Positions 44,101-55,247 of a stretch of DNA of 64,000 bases are shown one piece after another. Location: contig NC_065577.1 in NCBI RefSeq assembly GCF_937616625.2, positions 38,903,001-38,967,000 of the forward strand, written 5' to 3'. The position numbers and the translations under genes are program-made. The notes below the pieces were generated by a model. It was not told the origin of the DNA. It made no database searches and worked only from the letters and a program-made list of their open reading frames with translations. This DNA comes from Mercurialis annua (lineage: Eukaryota; Streptophyta; Magnoliopsida; Malpighiales; Euphorbiaceae). The stretch's first letter is position 1; each line of letters begins with the position of its first letter.

Positions 44101-46136
44101 AGGTACAGTTTTTAACTTTCTTTATTTTGTTTATATACATTCTTTTATTTTTGAAATTGTTGTGTTGATATATGTTTTGTGTTTTTAGCGTGTTGACGAT
44201 AAGGATGATCGTGGTCGTAAAAGTGATTCTTCGTCGAAAAGTGATGATGATAATCAGAATAAAGATAATGATCTTAATAAGGCTGAAGATCTTTCTGCTT
44301 TGGATAATGATCAGGAAGAAGAAGATAAATCTGTGCAAGGTGGTGAAAGGAAGATTGAAGAAGCTACGAACGATGTTTCCGGGGTTGATGTTGATACAAA
44401 TTTGAACATGAATGAGGTATTTGTGGTTTTTCATTGTATTTAATGTGTACTATATTATTGTTCTTAACTGTTTATACTTGTTAAAAAATTTAAAGGGAGA
44501 AGATGTTTTTTTAACGGATTCCCAGTTAACTCAGTTGGACGAACAAGTTGCGTCTCATTGTAGGAGCCGTGATCTTGCTTCTGGAAGTCAAGCATCTGGT
44601 CATACTGGTAAATATTTATGTAATTTGTGTTTTTGATGAATTGATATACTTTAGGTGATTGTTAAATTGTCTTTTTATTAATTTGTTGATGTTGATATCA
44701 TCCTGCATCATTGATGTCAACAAGATGTCAACATGATGCATAATAAATCAACTTTTTGTGAAACAGTTGTAATCATTAATATCAACAGGATATCAACATC
44801 TTGTCAACATTAGCATACATTTATTATTTATGAAATTGATCATTAGTATGTTTCTATTTAGAATATGTTTTTATTTTTTTAAATTTTGTTTCCTTATTTA
44901 TTGTAGACAGGATTGTATTTCCTTATAATGAAGCTCCTTGTCCCTTGCTTGATATTGAGTACACTGAACTTGATGCATTTAGAGACCTCGATACTTTTAA
45001 CTGGATTGAGCAAGGATGGAATAAGAAAACTTGGTAATAAAACTATATTATTGCTGTTTCTTATTTTATAAATTTGCATCAACATTTGTTGACTGTTTTT
45101 TTTGTATGTTTTGTAGTTCGCTAACTGGAAAATATGCTGTAATTACTCCTCCTTTCGATATTGGCGGTGATTTAATTACGAAAAAGATTTTTTTTCACAC
45201 TTTAAATTTCTGTGGTGGAGAACTATCTACTTCTGTAAGTGTTTTAATTTTATGTTGACATTTATTATTGTTTACTATTTTCTTATACTTTTTTCTGTAC
45301 GTTACAGCATATCGATGTTATCTTTTACTACTTGAGGAAGAAGATTAAATTGCTGTTTGACAACAAGATGAAGTTTTGTACTACAGATTCCATTTTCAGT
45401 CAGATTTTATTAGCAGAATATTTTTCGTACGTTGCGTCTGGTTGTGCTGAATTCAAAGTCACGTCTGGAAACACCATTCTTGAATACTATAAGGGAGGAG
45501 GCTGTCGATATAATAAGAGTTGGTTGGAGGTGAATGAGCTTCTATGTCCCGTAATCATCTTAGACCCGAATCATTGGTTTCTCGTGCGGGTTAATTTTGA
45601 AGAATGCAAGGTGTATGTCTACAATTCCTACAAGACTGAGAAGATTGAAGCAAATATTGAAAAAATGATAGGAGCTTTTACGCACTATCTTCCTGTTTTT
45701 TTGAAACAAATGAACTTCTATTCGTCTAGGAATGATTCTGTATCATTTGCCTTATCTTCTAGTTTCGACAGCAGATATTCTCCTTTCTCTTATGAAAATG
45801 TTGCTGAAGTGCCAGTTCAAATTAAGAGGTAACTGTTTCTATTATGTTTTCCTTTATGTTTTCATTTGATTTTAATATCTTTTTCCTGTTTTGTTAAGTT
45901 TGCTTTTTAAATATTGCAGTGATTGTGGTGCTTTTACTTGTTTGTTCGCGGAGTATCTAATTCATGGCAAGCCGATTACTTCGTCATTTTCAATGGATGA
46001 GATGGAAAGGTACCGGAATCGACTTTGTCAAGGCTTGATTTCTTATGCGAAGTGGAAGCTAGAAACTGATTATAAAAGTGACGTTGAAGGAACCGTCCAG
46101 CTTCGAAGAGAACTGAGGAGGAATAATATCTCTTAG
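41163..46136 (+). CDS. Ulp1-type (C48) protease gene with DUF1985, MULE-borne
   Basis: Twelve exons join without a stop to 1,169 codons: 41163-41843, 41948-42055, 42201-42296, 42399-42494, 42807-43628, 43719-44102, 44189-44416, 44496-44607, 44907-45033, 45117-45234, 45308-45828 and 45920-46136. The N-terminus is acidic and repetitive. Exons 2-4 code for similar SxKxK/SEKVxDD units and look like duplicates. Exon 5 is DUF1985 (WFGVGEHKVRFSIEEFAVLTGL). Exon 6 is a coiled coil. The last exons are a Ulp1-like SUMO-protease domain with His in PNHWFLVRV, Gln in VPVQIK and Cys in SDCGAFTC; the third catalytic place, normally Asp in VYDS, reads YVYNSY, so Asn. Such proteases are carried by Kaonashi-type MULEs; their target is unknown. 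The 5' leader (40380-41162) is pyrimidine-rich. Open reading through all exons suggests selection or youth. Confidence 0.83.
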
Positions 46137-46820
46137 TTGGTGTTAATATTTTGGGAATTCTTGTCTTTTGGTTTATTTTCAGTTATTTTGTTTGTTTTTA
46201 AATATGTTTGGTATGTGAATTATTCTTGTTGTTTTTTCATATTGTTTGAACAGTTTACTGATAATTTCTCTTATTTGATTCAGTTACTTTGAATTTTGTT
46301 GTAATTTTAGTGTTCTTTAAAATAAATAATACAATCATATCAACATGATATCAACATGAAGTCAACATTTTGGCAACATGACATCAACATTAAAATAAAT
46401 ATTAGTTTATAAAAGTCATATCAACAGAATATCATCAGTCTATCAACACAGCATTTTAACACTAATTTTATTTTTTCTAAAAAAGCTTCAATAGCAACTT
46501 TTCATCAACACCAAATCAACATGTTGGCAACATGATATCAACTATGAATGCTCACTTATCCATAAAATTCGTAAAATGAAATATTAGTTTATAGAAGTTA
46601 AATCAACAGAATGTCATCAGGATATCAACACAGTATTTTAACACTAATTAAACGTTTTCTTAAAAAGTTTAAAAATCAATTTTCCATCAACACCATGTAA
46701 ACAACATATCAACATTATATCAACATAAAAAAGAAAATTTTAGTCAAATTCCTAATTAAAAAAATAATATGAAATTCAAACACAACAATTTAATTTGAAA
46801 GAAATAAATCTGTCTGTAAT
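46137..46820. other. Spacer between convergent MULE genes, ATCAACA-rich
   Basis: From about 46330 to 46740 the + strand is full of ATCAACA/GTCAACA words spaced by 5-15 bp, often with ATG or ATAT between. It is probably the 3' UTR of both genes. No frame. Confidence 0.7.
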
Positions 46821-46825
46821 TATAG

Positions 46826-49800
46826 TGTAATATCCCGTAAAATTTTGAAGTTTAAGTTACGAGTTCCGGTAACAATTTAGTTGTCGACGTAATTAAATTT
46901 ATTGTCGATTCGGAAATGGTTTAATTTTAAGTCCGGGTTCGAAAAAGGTTAATTAAAGTCCAGGTTTCGAAAATATATTTTTTATTAAAAAAAAAAAAAA
47001 AAAAAAAACGAATTCGGGTTGAGTTTCGGTCCAACCAGAATTGGTTGGACCAGGTCTCGTTGAACCGAGACCTGGTCTCGTACGGGAAATGCAGGTCTCG
47101 TTCGAGACCTGCTACGGATTGATAGGGGGACGGTTTTCTGCTCCTGATTTCCAGCGATCCTTTTGTTATTTCAAAACGTTTTGAAAACCGAAATTGTTCA
47201 CTACTTATCCATCAATCCTAGCCTCTCTTTTCCTCTCAAAAACATTCCAGAAATTCTGCACCAAATTGTCGTGGGAATTCAGTAAGTTTGTAGCTTTGAA
47301 ACTCTGTTTTTAAACTGAAAACGACGTCTCCGTTCGTAAGTGATAACTCTCTCGTTTTAGCTCCAAATTTCATTCCGTTTGATTCCTGAGATTGTAGACT
47401 CAGCCATCTACAAGTCCGAGCTTAGTTTTCACACAACGGTACGTTATTTTTCTCGTAATTGCTGTAACCGTTGCCGCGTTTACGTAAATTCTGTTTTTGA
47501 GTTTTAAATCGACCTCTTGGGATTTCAATTCGTTTGGCAGCCGTTCGGAGGTCGAAATCAATTCCGTTTGTTTCCCGTGAAAGTAGACTCACGCATCTAC
47601 GTTTCTACACCTTTCGTTCGTCAAACGGTACGTAAACGAACCCGTAATAATCGATGTCGTTTCGTCGTTTTTCACGTGCTACTTGCTCCTATTTGTTTGG
47701 TTCGTTTCTGCCGAGTTGTTTGAGATTTATTAAGGGAAAGTTTGCTGTTCTTGAACGTTTAATTATCTGTCATTGAATTGTTAAAACTTTTAGTGTGATT
47801 GTTAGCTCGTCGTTTCAATTTCTCGGTGATTAAATCTTCAGTTGTCTCGAGCTCGTTTCTTGCTTATGTTAGTTTGGTTACTGTAACTGATTTTGGATTT
47901 CATTGTTTTGGTTTTGTTTTGCCGAGTTCAATATGCTTTTGATTATGCTTAGGTTAGGAGGTCTTGAGTTGTTAAGGATTGGTTAGGGAAATGTTTAGAA
48001 GAAGCTTGGTTTCGTTTTCTTTGTTTCTGCAAGTATAAGTTGGGTTTGATGGTATGAATAATTGTAGAAGATGACTATGTGGCAAAGTATGATTGGATAT
48101 TTTGAATTACTTTTGGTTAAATGGTGGTTTCAATCACTAAGTTTTTGTGTCTAAAATATATTGATTCCTAAACTTATCTTTTAACTATTTGATATGGATT
48201 TTTTGATTTCAATTTACGAAATTGGTTTCGACTTATTAATTAGCGATTTAAATAATAACATTATTTATAATTTGAAATTACTTCGGGCATTAATATTTTA
48301 AGTTTAAATTAAATATTAATTTTATAATAGTTTATACGTAATATTATATATTGACTATACTAAATAAGTATTGGGGATTTTATTTAATTTGAAAGTTGTC
48401 AAATTAATTATATTATTTTTAAGGCATAAAAATAATATTTGAATATTTAAAAATTAAATTAATAATTATTGTTTAATTGTTAAATTGATATTTTTGGCTT
48501 AGAATGCCTTTGGAATTAAATTTACATTTTAGCTTTATTTGGTTATTTAATTAATTGAGATAATTGCCGGTAATATTTAATTACTTGGGTTTCAAGCTAT
48601 TGAGTTCTATTTTGATGTTAATTAATATTTTATTTAATATTAATTATAAACTGTGGTTTATAACTCTGATTTTATGGTTGGGTCGGTTTGGACTTGGGTC
48701 ACCGACATGTGAGTTTAGCTTGGTAGTTTTGAAAAACTCGGCTAACTCACTATTTGAGGAATTGATTTTATTTATCAATTAAATATTATTTTAATAATAT
48801 TTTCGGATTGTATTTAAGTGCGAACTCAATAGTCTTGAATTAATTACGGCATTGCAATTTATTTGTAAAATTGTGTTTCTCTGTGATTTATCTGGTTATT
48901 TAATCGTGCTAGTCCTACGTGGAGTCTAGAGATCTTAGAGTTAGGGGTCGTACGGATTTTAACCTATTTATTATTTTAGACCCGTCGACTGCTCGTGCTT
49001 CGGAGTCTACGCAGGGTTAGCTGTTTGCCAAGATCACGTGGATAAGCAAGCAGTGAGTTTGTAGTGCTATTTACCGCTTTATTAAGTACCGCAATTTATT
49101 TTAATATTATAAATGTTTGCGAACTGTTTTTACGGATTATGGAACTGGATTGAAACGAGCTACTCGATAGGCTTGTATCGAGACTGTGTGCACCGGTAAG
49201 TACTCTGGGAAACGGCAGACTAAAGTCTTGCTCACGCTGGTATATTTATTTGACGAGGATTTGTTCCCGTCCACTTTGGGTTTATCGGTATGCTATGTCA
49301 TACTTACGCTGGGATCATTTCAATACTGTTTTTCCATAATCATATTATATTAGTATAAAAATGTTTTGATTTAAGGGTTTTAAACTTAATAAATGTAAGT
49401 AGTATTGCGAACTCATCTCAGTATATCTGACCCCGTTGTTTTCCCAAATTTTCCAGGTTTATGATTTGAAAGCTGGTCCACTCCGATTCTTTGATTCCTC
49501 GGAGGTTTTTATGTTATTAAACTAGTTTCTATTTTTCGAACTCTTAGACCGCAGTAGAACTAGTCATTTATTTCGTTGGATTATTATACTTTGGGATTAT
49601 CGATTTGCTCGATTATTTATTGGCATGTTCACTCCGGAATATTTTATTATTATATTTAAGGCATGCTGTGAATATTTCAGATACTTAAATTATTTATATT
49701 AGAACTGTAATATAAAGTGCTAGACCTAGGTTGGAGTCTCGGTTGCCCCCGAGCAGTTTTCTGCAGGTTTAAATGGTTAATTGATTTCCGCAAGGCTTGC

Positions 49801-49868
49801 TACGGGTTTTGGTACAACCATACCCATACCCTAGCGTCGGTCACGATTCATAAAATTGGGTCGTGACA
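46826..49868 (+). repeat. Tekay 5' LTR
   Basis: 3,043 bp, TGTAATATCCC to GGGTCGTGACA. Holds a run of 22 A near 46987, nested palindromes of GGTCTCG/CGAGACC at 47040-47120 and a pair of imperfect repeats around GTAGACTC..CATCTAC (47390, 47585), each followed by ACGGTACGT. The 47517-47723 frame inside is not a gene. Confidence 0.95.
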
Positions 49869-49872
49869 AAGT

Positions 49873-49884
49873 TGGTATCAGAGC
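49873..49884 (+). promoter_or_regulatory. Tekay primer-binding site
   Basis: TGGTATCAGAGC, four bases inside the 5' LTR, complementary to initiator-Met tRNA. Confidence 0.93.
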
Positions 49885-50223
49885 TTTAGTTTCGAACTAA
49901 GGCCAAATTTTTGCATGTTACGTGTTTATCGCTTTAAGGCATGTTACGTGTTACTGTTGTGTCATAGGATCTACTGCGGATTTAGGATTCAAGTTTTGTC
50001 TTTTGAAACGTCATCTTTTATTTTCAAAACTTTCTACCTTCACCTTTAGGAATGTTTGAGTCGGTCTTATGTGTTACTAATGTTTTATTTGCGAAATTAT
50101 TGATTTTCTCTGGAATGTTAGTGTTATTACTCTGGATAAATTGTTGATTTGTGAACTATTAAATTATACTCTAGGTGTTGCCAAGTGGGCATTGTTTGAG
50201 ATTTGTTTGTTTCATTCTTAGGA

Positions 50224-53200
50224 ATGAATACTCGTAGGCGTGCTGCAGCTCAGGCTGAGGCTGAAGCTGATGACGCTATGTCGATTGAGGTTGACCAGCA
50301 TGAACCAGAGGTTCAAGTTGGCAGGGGACGTGCAGGTGGAGTTCCGGCTGGTAGAGGCCGAGCTGGCAGAGGTCGGGGTGGCAGAGGTCAGGCTGCTGGA
50401 GGCAGAGGTAGGGGACGTGGTGGTGCAGGCGTTCAAGCACCAGGTGTACCACAAGCTCCTATTGACCCGTTTGACTTCACGACGTTTTTAGCCGGGATCA
50501 CTGCACTCCAGAATAATCAAGTGCAACTGCAGGCGGGACAGATCGCCATGAAGAACCAGTATGCTATGCTGGGACAGATTGTGCAGCAACAAGTACCACA
50601 GGCTGGTGGTGTTGCGGTTGGTAGTGCTGGAATCGCTGACAGAGACTTGGTGTTGGCTTATTTGAGGCTGAAGCCGACTGAGTTTGCGGGCGACGGCGAC
50701 GCCCTAGATTTTCTGGAGGAGGTTGAGCGAAATGCTCAGAGACTACAGGCTTCTGAGAGACAGACCGTTATGCTGGTAGAGATGTCCTTGAAGGGTGCTG
50801 CAAATGACTGGTTTCGCAGGGAGATTCGCGCAGTTATGGCTTTTATTACATGGGCGGACTTTGTGACAGAATTCAAGGAATTTTATCTGCCTTTCTCAGT
50901 GACAGAGGGTTTCAGAGACAGACTGCTGGTTCTGAGGAGAGGAGACAGATCAGTACATGAGTACACTACTGAGTTTGTGAGACTGAGTCGCTTTGCCCCA
51001 GATCTGCAGACTGAACAGCAGAGGGTGAACGACAGATACGTAAAGGGTCTGGGTGCTGACTTTATTAGTCTTCTGACTGAGACGACCAAGGAATTTTCTG
51101 CTGTAGTGGACAGTGCCCGTCGGATGGAGGTAAATTTACTGCACTTTGGGAAAATGACTGAGACGAAGAAGGCGAGCGGTGGTTTTCAGAGTAGTGGGCA
51201 GCAGGGTGGTAGCAGCAGCTATCAGCACAAGCCTTCCCAGTACAAGAGTCAGAAAGGGGGTGTTCGGAAAGGGTATCAGCCGTATTCTCACAGTTCTGGT
51301 TACAGTGGGAGTAGCCGTGGATCTGGTCGCGGTTACAGTGGTTCCTCTAACGTCCCGTTTTGTCAGAACTGCAGGCGCAGACATTCGGGACAGTGCACAG
51401 TGGCACCAGGTAGTTGCTATGCTTGTGGCCAGCAGGGTCACTTTGCTAGGGAGTGTCCGTCATCTGGACAACAGATGTCGTCGGCTAGTGTTGCTCAGCC
51501 GTTCTTTCAGCAGCAGAGACCTGTTTTCACTCCTTCGGCAGGGTACTCTCAGCCTGCCGCTTCATTTGGTGGCCAACGGGGCCGTGGTTCAGGAGGGCGT
51601 GGTTTTGGTGGCCGTGGGAACGGTGGTAGAGGCTCGGGTAGCTACAGTTCTTCTCAGGCACCGCAGCAGGGACAGGGTCAGGCCAGAGTATTTGCTCTGA
51701 CTCCTCAGGATGCTCGTGCATCAAACGCCGTGGTGCAAGGTACTATTCCCATTTCATTTGTAGATGCCTTGGTTTTATTTGATGCGGGTGCTACACACTC
51801 TTTTGTTTCATCGAGTTTTGCTGCTAAATTGGGTGTGACACCATCTAGGTTGTTAGAGCCTTTATCTGTATCTACGCCTCTGTCTGACTGTGTTGTGGTG
51901 GATGTGGTCTATCCTTCTTGTTCTGTGGTTATACATGGTAGAGAGCTTAGTGCTGACTTGATTATGCTTGATGTATTGACTTTTGATGTCATCTTGGGGA
52001 TGGATTGGCTCTCACGCCATTTTGCATCTATCGACTGTCGAGGGAAGTCGGTATTGTTTGGGATTCCGGGTGATATGCCTTTTTCCTTCCAAGGGGAAAA
52101 GACAGAAGCACCTAAGAATCTAATTTCGGCGATCAAGGCCAAGCGTATGATGGGCAAGGGTTGCCAGGCTTTCTTAGCAGTGGTTCGTGATTTAGAGGGT
52201 GACAGTGGTGATGTGCATAGTGTTCCGATAGTGAATGAGTTCACTGATGTGTTTCCAGAGGAGTTACCTGGATTACCTCCTGATCGTGACATTGAGTTCT
52301 GTATCGATGTTGCTCCGGGAACAGCTCCTATTTCGATACCTCCGTATCGGATGGCTCCTGCAGAGCTGAAAGAGTTGAAGGAACAGTTACATGAATTGCT
52401 TGATAGTGGTTTTATCAGACCGAGTACTTCTCCGTGGGGTGCTCCTGTGTTGTTTGTCAAGAAGAAGGATGGGTCATTTCGACTGTGTATTGACTACAGA
52501 CAGCTGAACAAGGTTACTATCAAGAACCGGTATCCTCTTCCTCGTATTGATGATTTGTTCGACCAGTTGGAGGGTGCTAAGTGCTTTTCGAAGATTGATT
52601 TGAGATCTGGGTATCATCAACTTCGGATTCGAGACGTCGATGTGCCTAAGACTGCTTTCAGAACGAGGTATGGGCATTTCGAGTTTCTGGTCATGTCTTT
52701 TGGGTTAACTAACGCACCAGCAGCGTTTATGGATATGATGAACCGGGTATTCAAGCCGTTTCTGGATCAGTTCGTTATTGTGTTTATTGATGACATACTG
52801 ATTTATTCTCGGAGTGAGGAGGAGCATGCTTTCCACTTGAGAACGATACTGCAGACTTTGCGTGAGCATCAGCTGTATGCTAAGTTCTCGAAGTGCAAAT
52901 TCTGGCTGGATCAAGTTACCTTCTTAGGACACGTGGTGTCGAAGGATGGGATCAAGGTTGATCCGACGAAGATTGAGGCTGTTATGGATTGGCAGAGGCC
53001 GAGGTCAGTTACCGAGATCAGAAGTTTTCTGGGGTTAGCTGGCTACTATCGTCGGTTCGTGCAGGATTTCTCCAGAATATCTGCACCGATGACTAAACTG
53101 ACACAGAAAGGTGTTAATTTTGAGTGGACTGACAAGTGCGAGGCGAGCTTTGAGAAGCTCAAAGAGATTCTGACTACAGCTCCTGTGTTAGCTTTGCCAT

Positions 53201-55128
53201 CTGGCATTGAGGGGTTCACTGTGTATTGTGATGCTTCCCGTATCGGTTTGGGTTGCGTTCTGATGCAACATGGTAAGGTGATTGCCTATGCTTCTCGCCA
53301 GCTGAAGAAGCATGAGGTGAATTATCCTACTCATGATCTGGAGTTAGCAGCTGTGGTCTTTCCTCTCAAGATTTGGAGGCACTATCTGTACGGTGCGACT
53401 TGCGAGATCTTTACTGATCATAAGAGTCTGAAGTACATCTTTGATCAGCGTGAGTTAAATCTGAGGCAGCGAAGATGGTTGGAGTTACTGAAAGACTACG
53501 ATTGTTCTATTCAGTACCATCCGGGCAAGGCTAATGTGGTAGCCGATGCGTTGAGTCGCAAGTCTTCGGGCAGTTTGGCCCATATTTCTGAGGTTGGGCG
53601 GTGACCCATGGTTCGCGAGTGGCATAGTTTTTTAGCTTCGGGTTACAGGTTTCAGGTTTCGCAGAAAGGTTGTTTGTTGGCACAGTTGCAAGTGCAACCG
53701 GTTTTGATTGATAGGATCAAAGCTTCACAAGCTGAGGATCCACAATTGAAACGAATTATGGAGGAGATCCATCTAGATGGAAATTCTGAGTTTGTTCTGG
53801 CGGATGGAGTTCTCAGGTACGGTTCTCGACTGTGTGTTCCGGATTCGGATGGTTTGAGAGACCAGATTCTGGAGGAAGCGCACAAGTCAGCTTACAGTGT
53901 TCATCCGGGTTCTACCAAGATGTACCATGACCTCAAGGGTACGTACTGGTGGAGCGGAATGAAAAAGGATGTTGCAGAGTTTGTGTCTAAGTGTTTGACT
54001 TGCCAGCAGGTAAAGTTAGAGCATCAGAGACCGTTTGGATATCTGCAACCGCTACCTATTCCAGAGTGGAAATGGGAGCGAATCGCCATGGATTTTGTGG
54101 TTGGTTTGCCACGTACCCGACAGGGGTATGATTCGATTTGGGTGATAGTTGACCGTTTGACCAAGTCAGCTCACTTCTTACCGATCAAGGTTACTTACCA
54201 GGCTTCAAAGTTGGCACAGTTGTACATCGATCGGATTGTGAGTCTCCATGGTGTACCAGTGTCGATAGTTTCGGACAGAGGTTCAGTTTTCACCTCTCGG
54301 TTTTGGAAGGCGATGCAGGAATCCTTGGGTACGAGATTGGATTTCAGTACTGCTTTTCATCCTCAGACTGACGGTCAGTCTGAGAGGACTATTCAGACCT
54401 TGGAGGACATGCTCAGGATGTGTGTTCTGGATTTTCAGGGTAGCTGGGATACTCATTTGCCTTTGATTGAGTTTTCCTACAACAACAGTTACCACGCTAG
54501 TATCGAGATGGCACCTTATGAGGCCTTGTACGGGCGCAAGTGTCGATCTCCTATCTGTTGGGAGGAGGTTGGCGAGCGCAAGCTCTCGGGAGCAGAGATT
54601 ATCCAGATTACCTCAGAGAAGGTACCATTGATCAAGCGGAGATTGGAGACAGCGTTTAGTCGGCATAAGAGTTATGCTGATCCGAAGAGGAAAGACATGG
54701 AGTTTCGGGTTGGAGATTTCGTGTTTCTTCGAGTTTCGCCTATGAAGGGCGTTGTGCGTTTCGGTGTTAAGGGGAAGTTAGCACCGAGGTATGTTGGTCC
54801 GTATGAGATCATTGAGCGTATTGGAGCAGTGGCGTACAAGTTAGCGTTGCCACCAGATATGTCGTTGGTTCACCCAGTGTTTCACATTTCCATGTTGAGG
54901 AAGTGTATTTCTGATCCTTCTCACGTGATAGTACCGCAAAGTGTTGAGATTGACCATGAGCTATCTTACGAGGAGCAGCCTGTTGAGATTGTTGATACGC
55001 AGGTTCGTAAGTTACGGAGCAAGGAAATTCCGATGGCCAAGGTTCTTTGGCGGAACCATTATGTTGAGGAGTGCACTTGGGAGACCGAGTCGGATATGCG
55101 GAGTCGCTATCCTTTTCTTTTTCCTTGA
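50224..55128 (+). pseudogene. Tekay Gag-Pol polyprotein with one in-frame stop
   Basis: The frame starts at ATG 50224 ([10 protein letters not shown]) and runs to TGA at 53602-53604; the same frame continues 53605-55128 to the natural stop. Order: Arg-Gly-rich N-terminus; retrotransposon gag core (about 50690-51130); zinc knuckle [15 protein letters not shown]; aspartic protease [11 protein letters not shown] (usually DSGATHSF); reverse transcriptase with [13 protein letters not shown] and [10 protein letters not shown]; RNase H from [10 protein letters not shown]; then after the stop integrase ([58 protein letters not shown]) and a C-terminal chromodomain ([19 protein letters not shown]). 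The integrase-last order and chromodomain mark a Tekay chromovirus. The stop follows EVGR and lies in a CGG-TGA context, as expected from one C-to-T change at a CpG. It would cut off integrase unless read through. Confidence 0.94.
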
Positions 55129-55236
55129 GGTACGAAAATTAATTGTTGTGTGGAATTTTGTGAGCTTTATTTGTGTTTGTGTTATCTTAAGTGCTATCTG
55201 TTTATTGTGTTAAATTCGAGGACGAATTTTTAATAA

Positions 55237-55247
55237 GTTGGGGAGAA
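55237..55247 (+). promoter_or_regulatory. Tekay polypurine tract
   Basis: GTTGGGGAGAA immediately before the 3' LTR. Confidence 0.85.

Noticed and set aside
47517..47723. 68-codon frame, also found almost identical at 55936-56142
   Set aside because: It lies in both LTRs of Tekay; the repeat is due to the LTR pair, and no protein family is recognised.
48564..48782. 72-codon hydrophobic frame, repeated at 56983-57201
   Set aside because: Again LTR sequence, AT-rich, and with no conserved features.
53608..55128. A separate integrase gene
   Set aside because: It is in the same frame as the upstream polyprotein and parted only by one TGA; it is the 3' part of pol.
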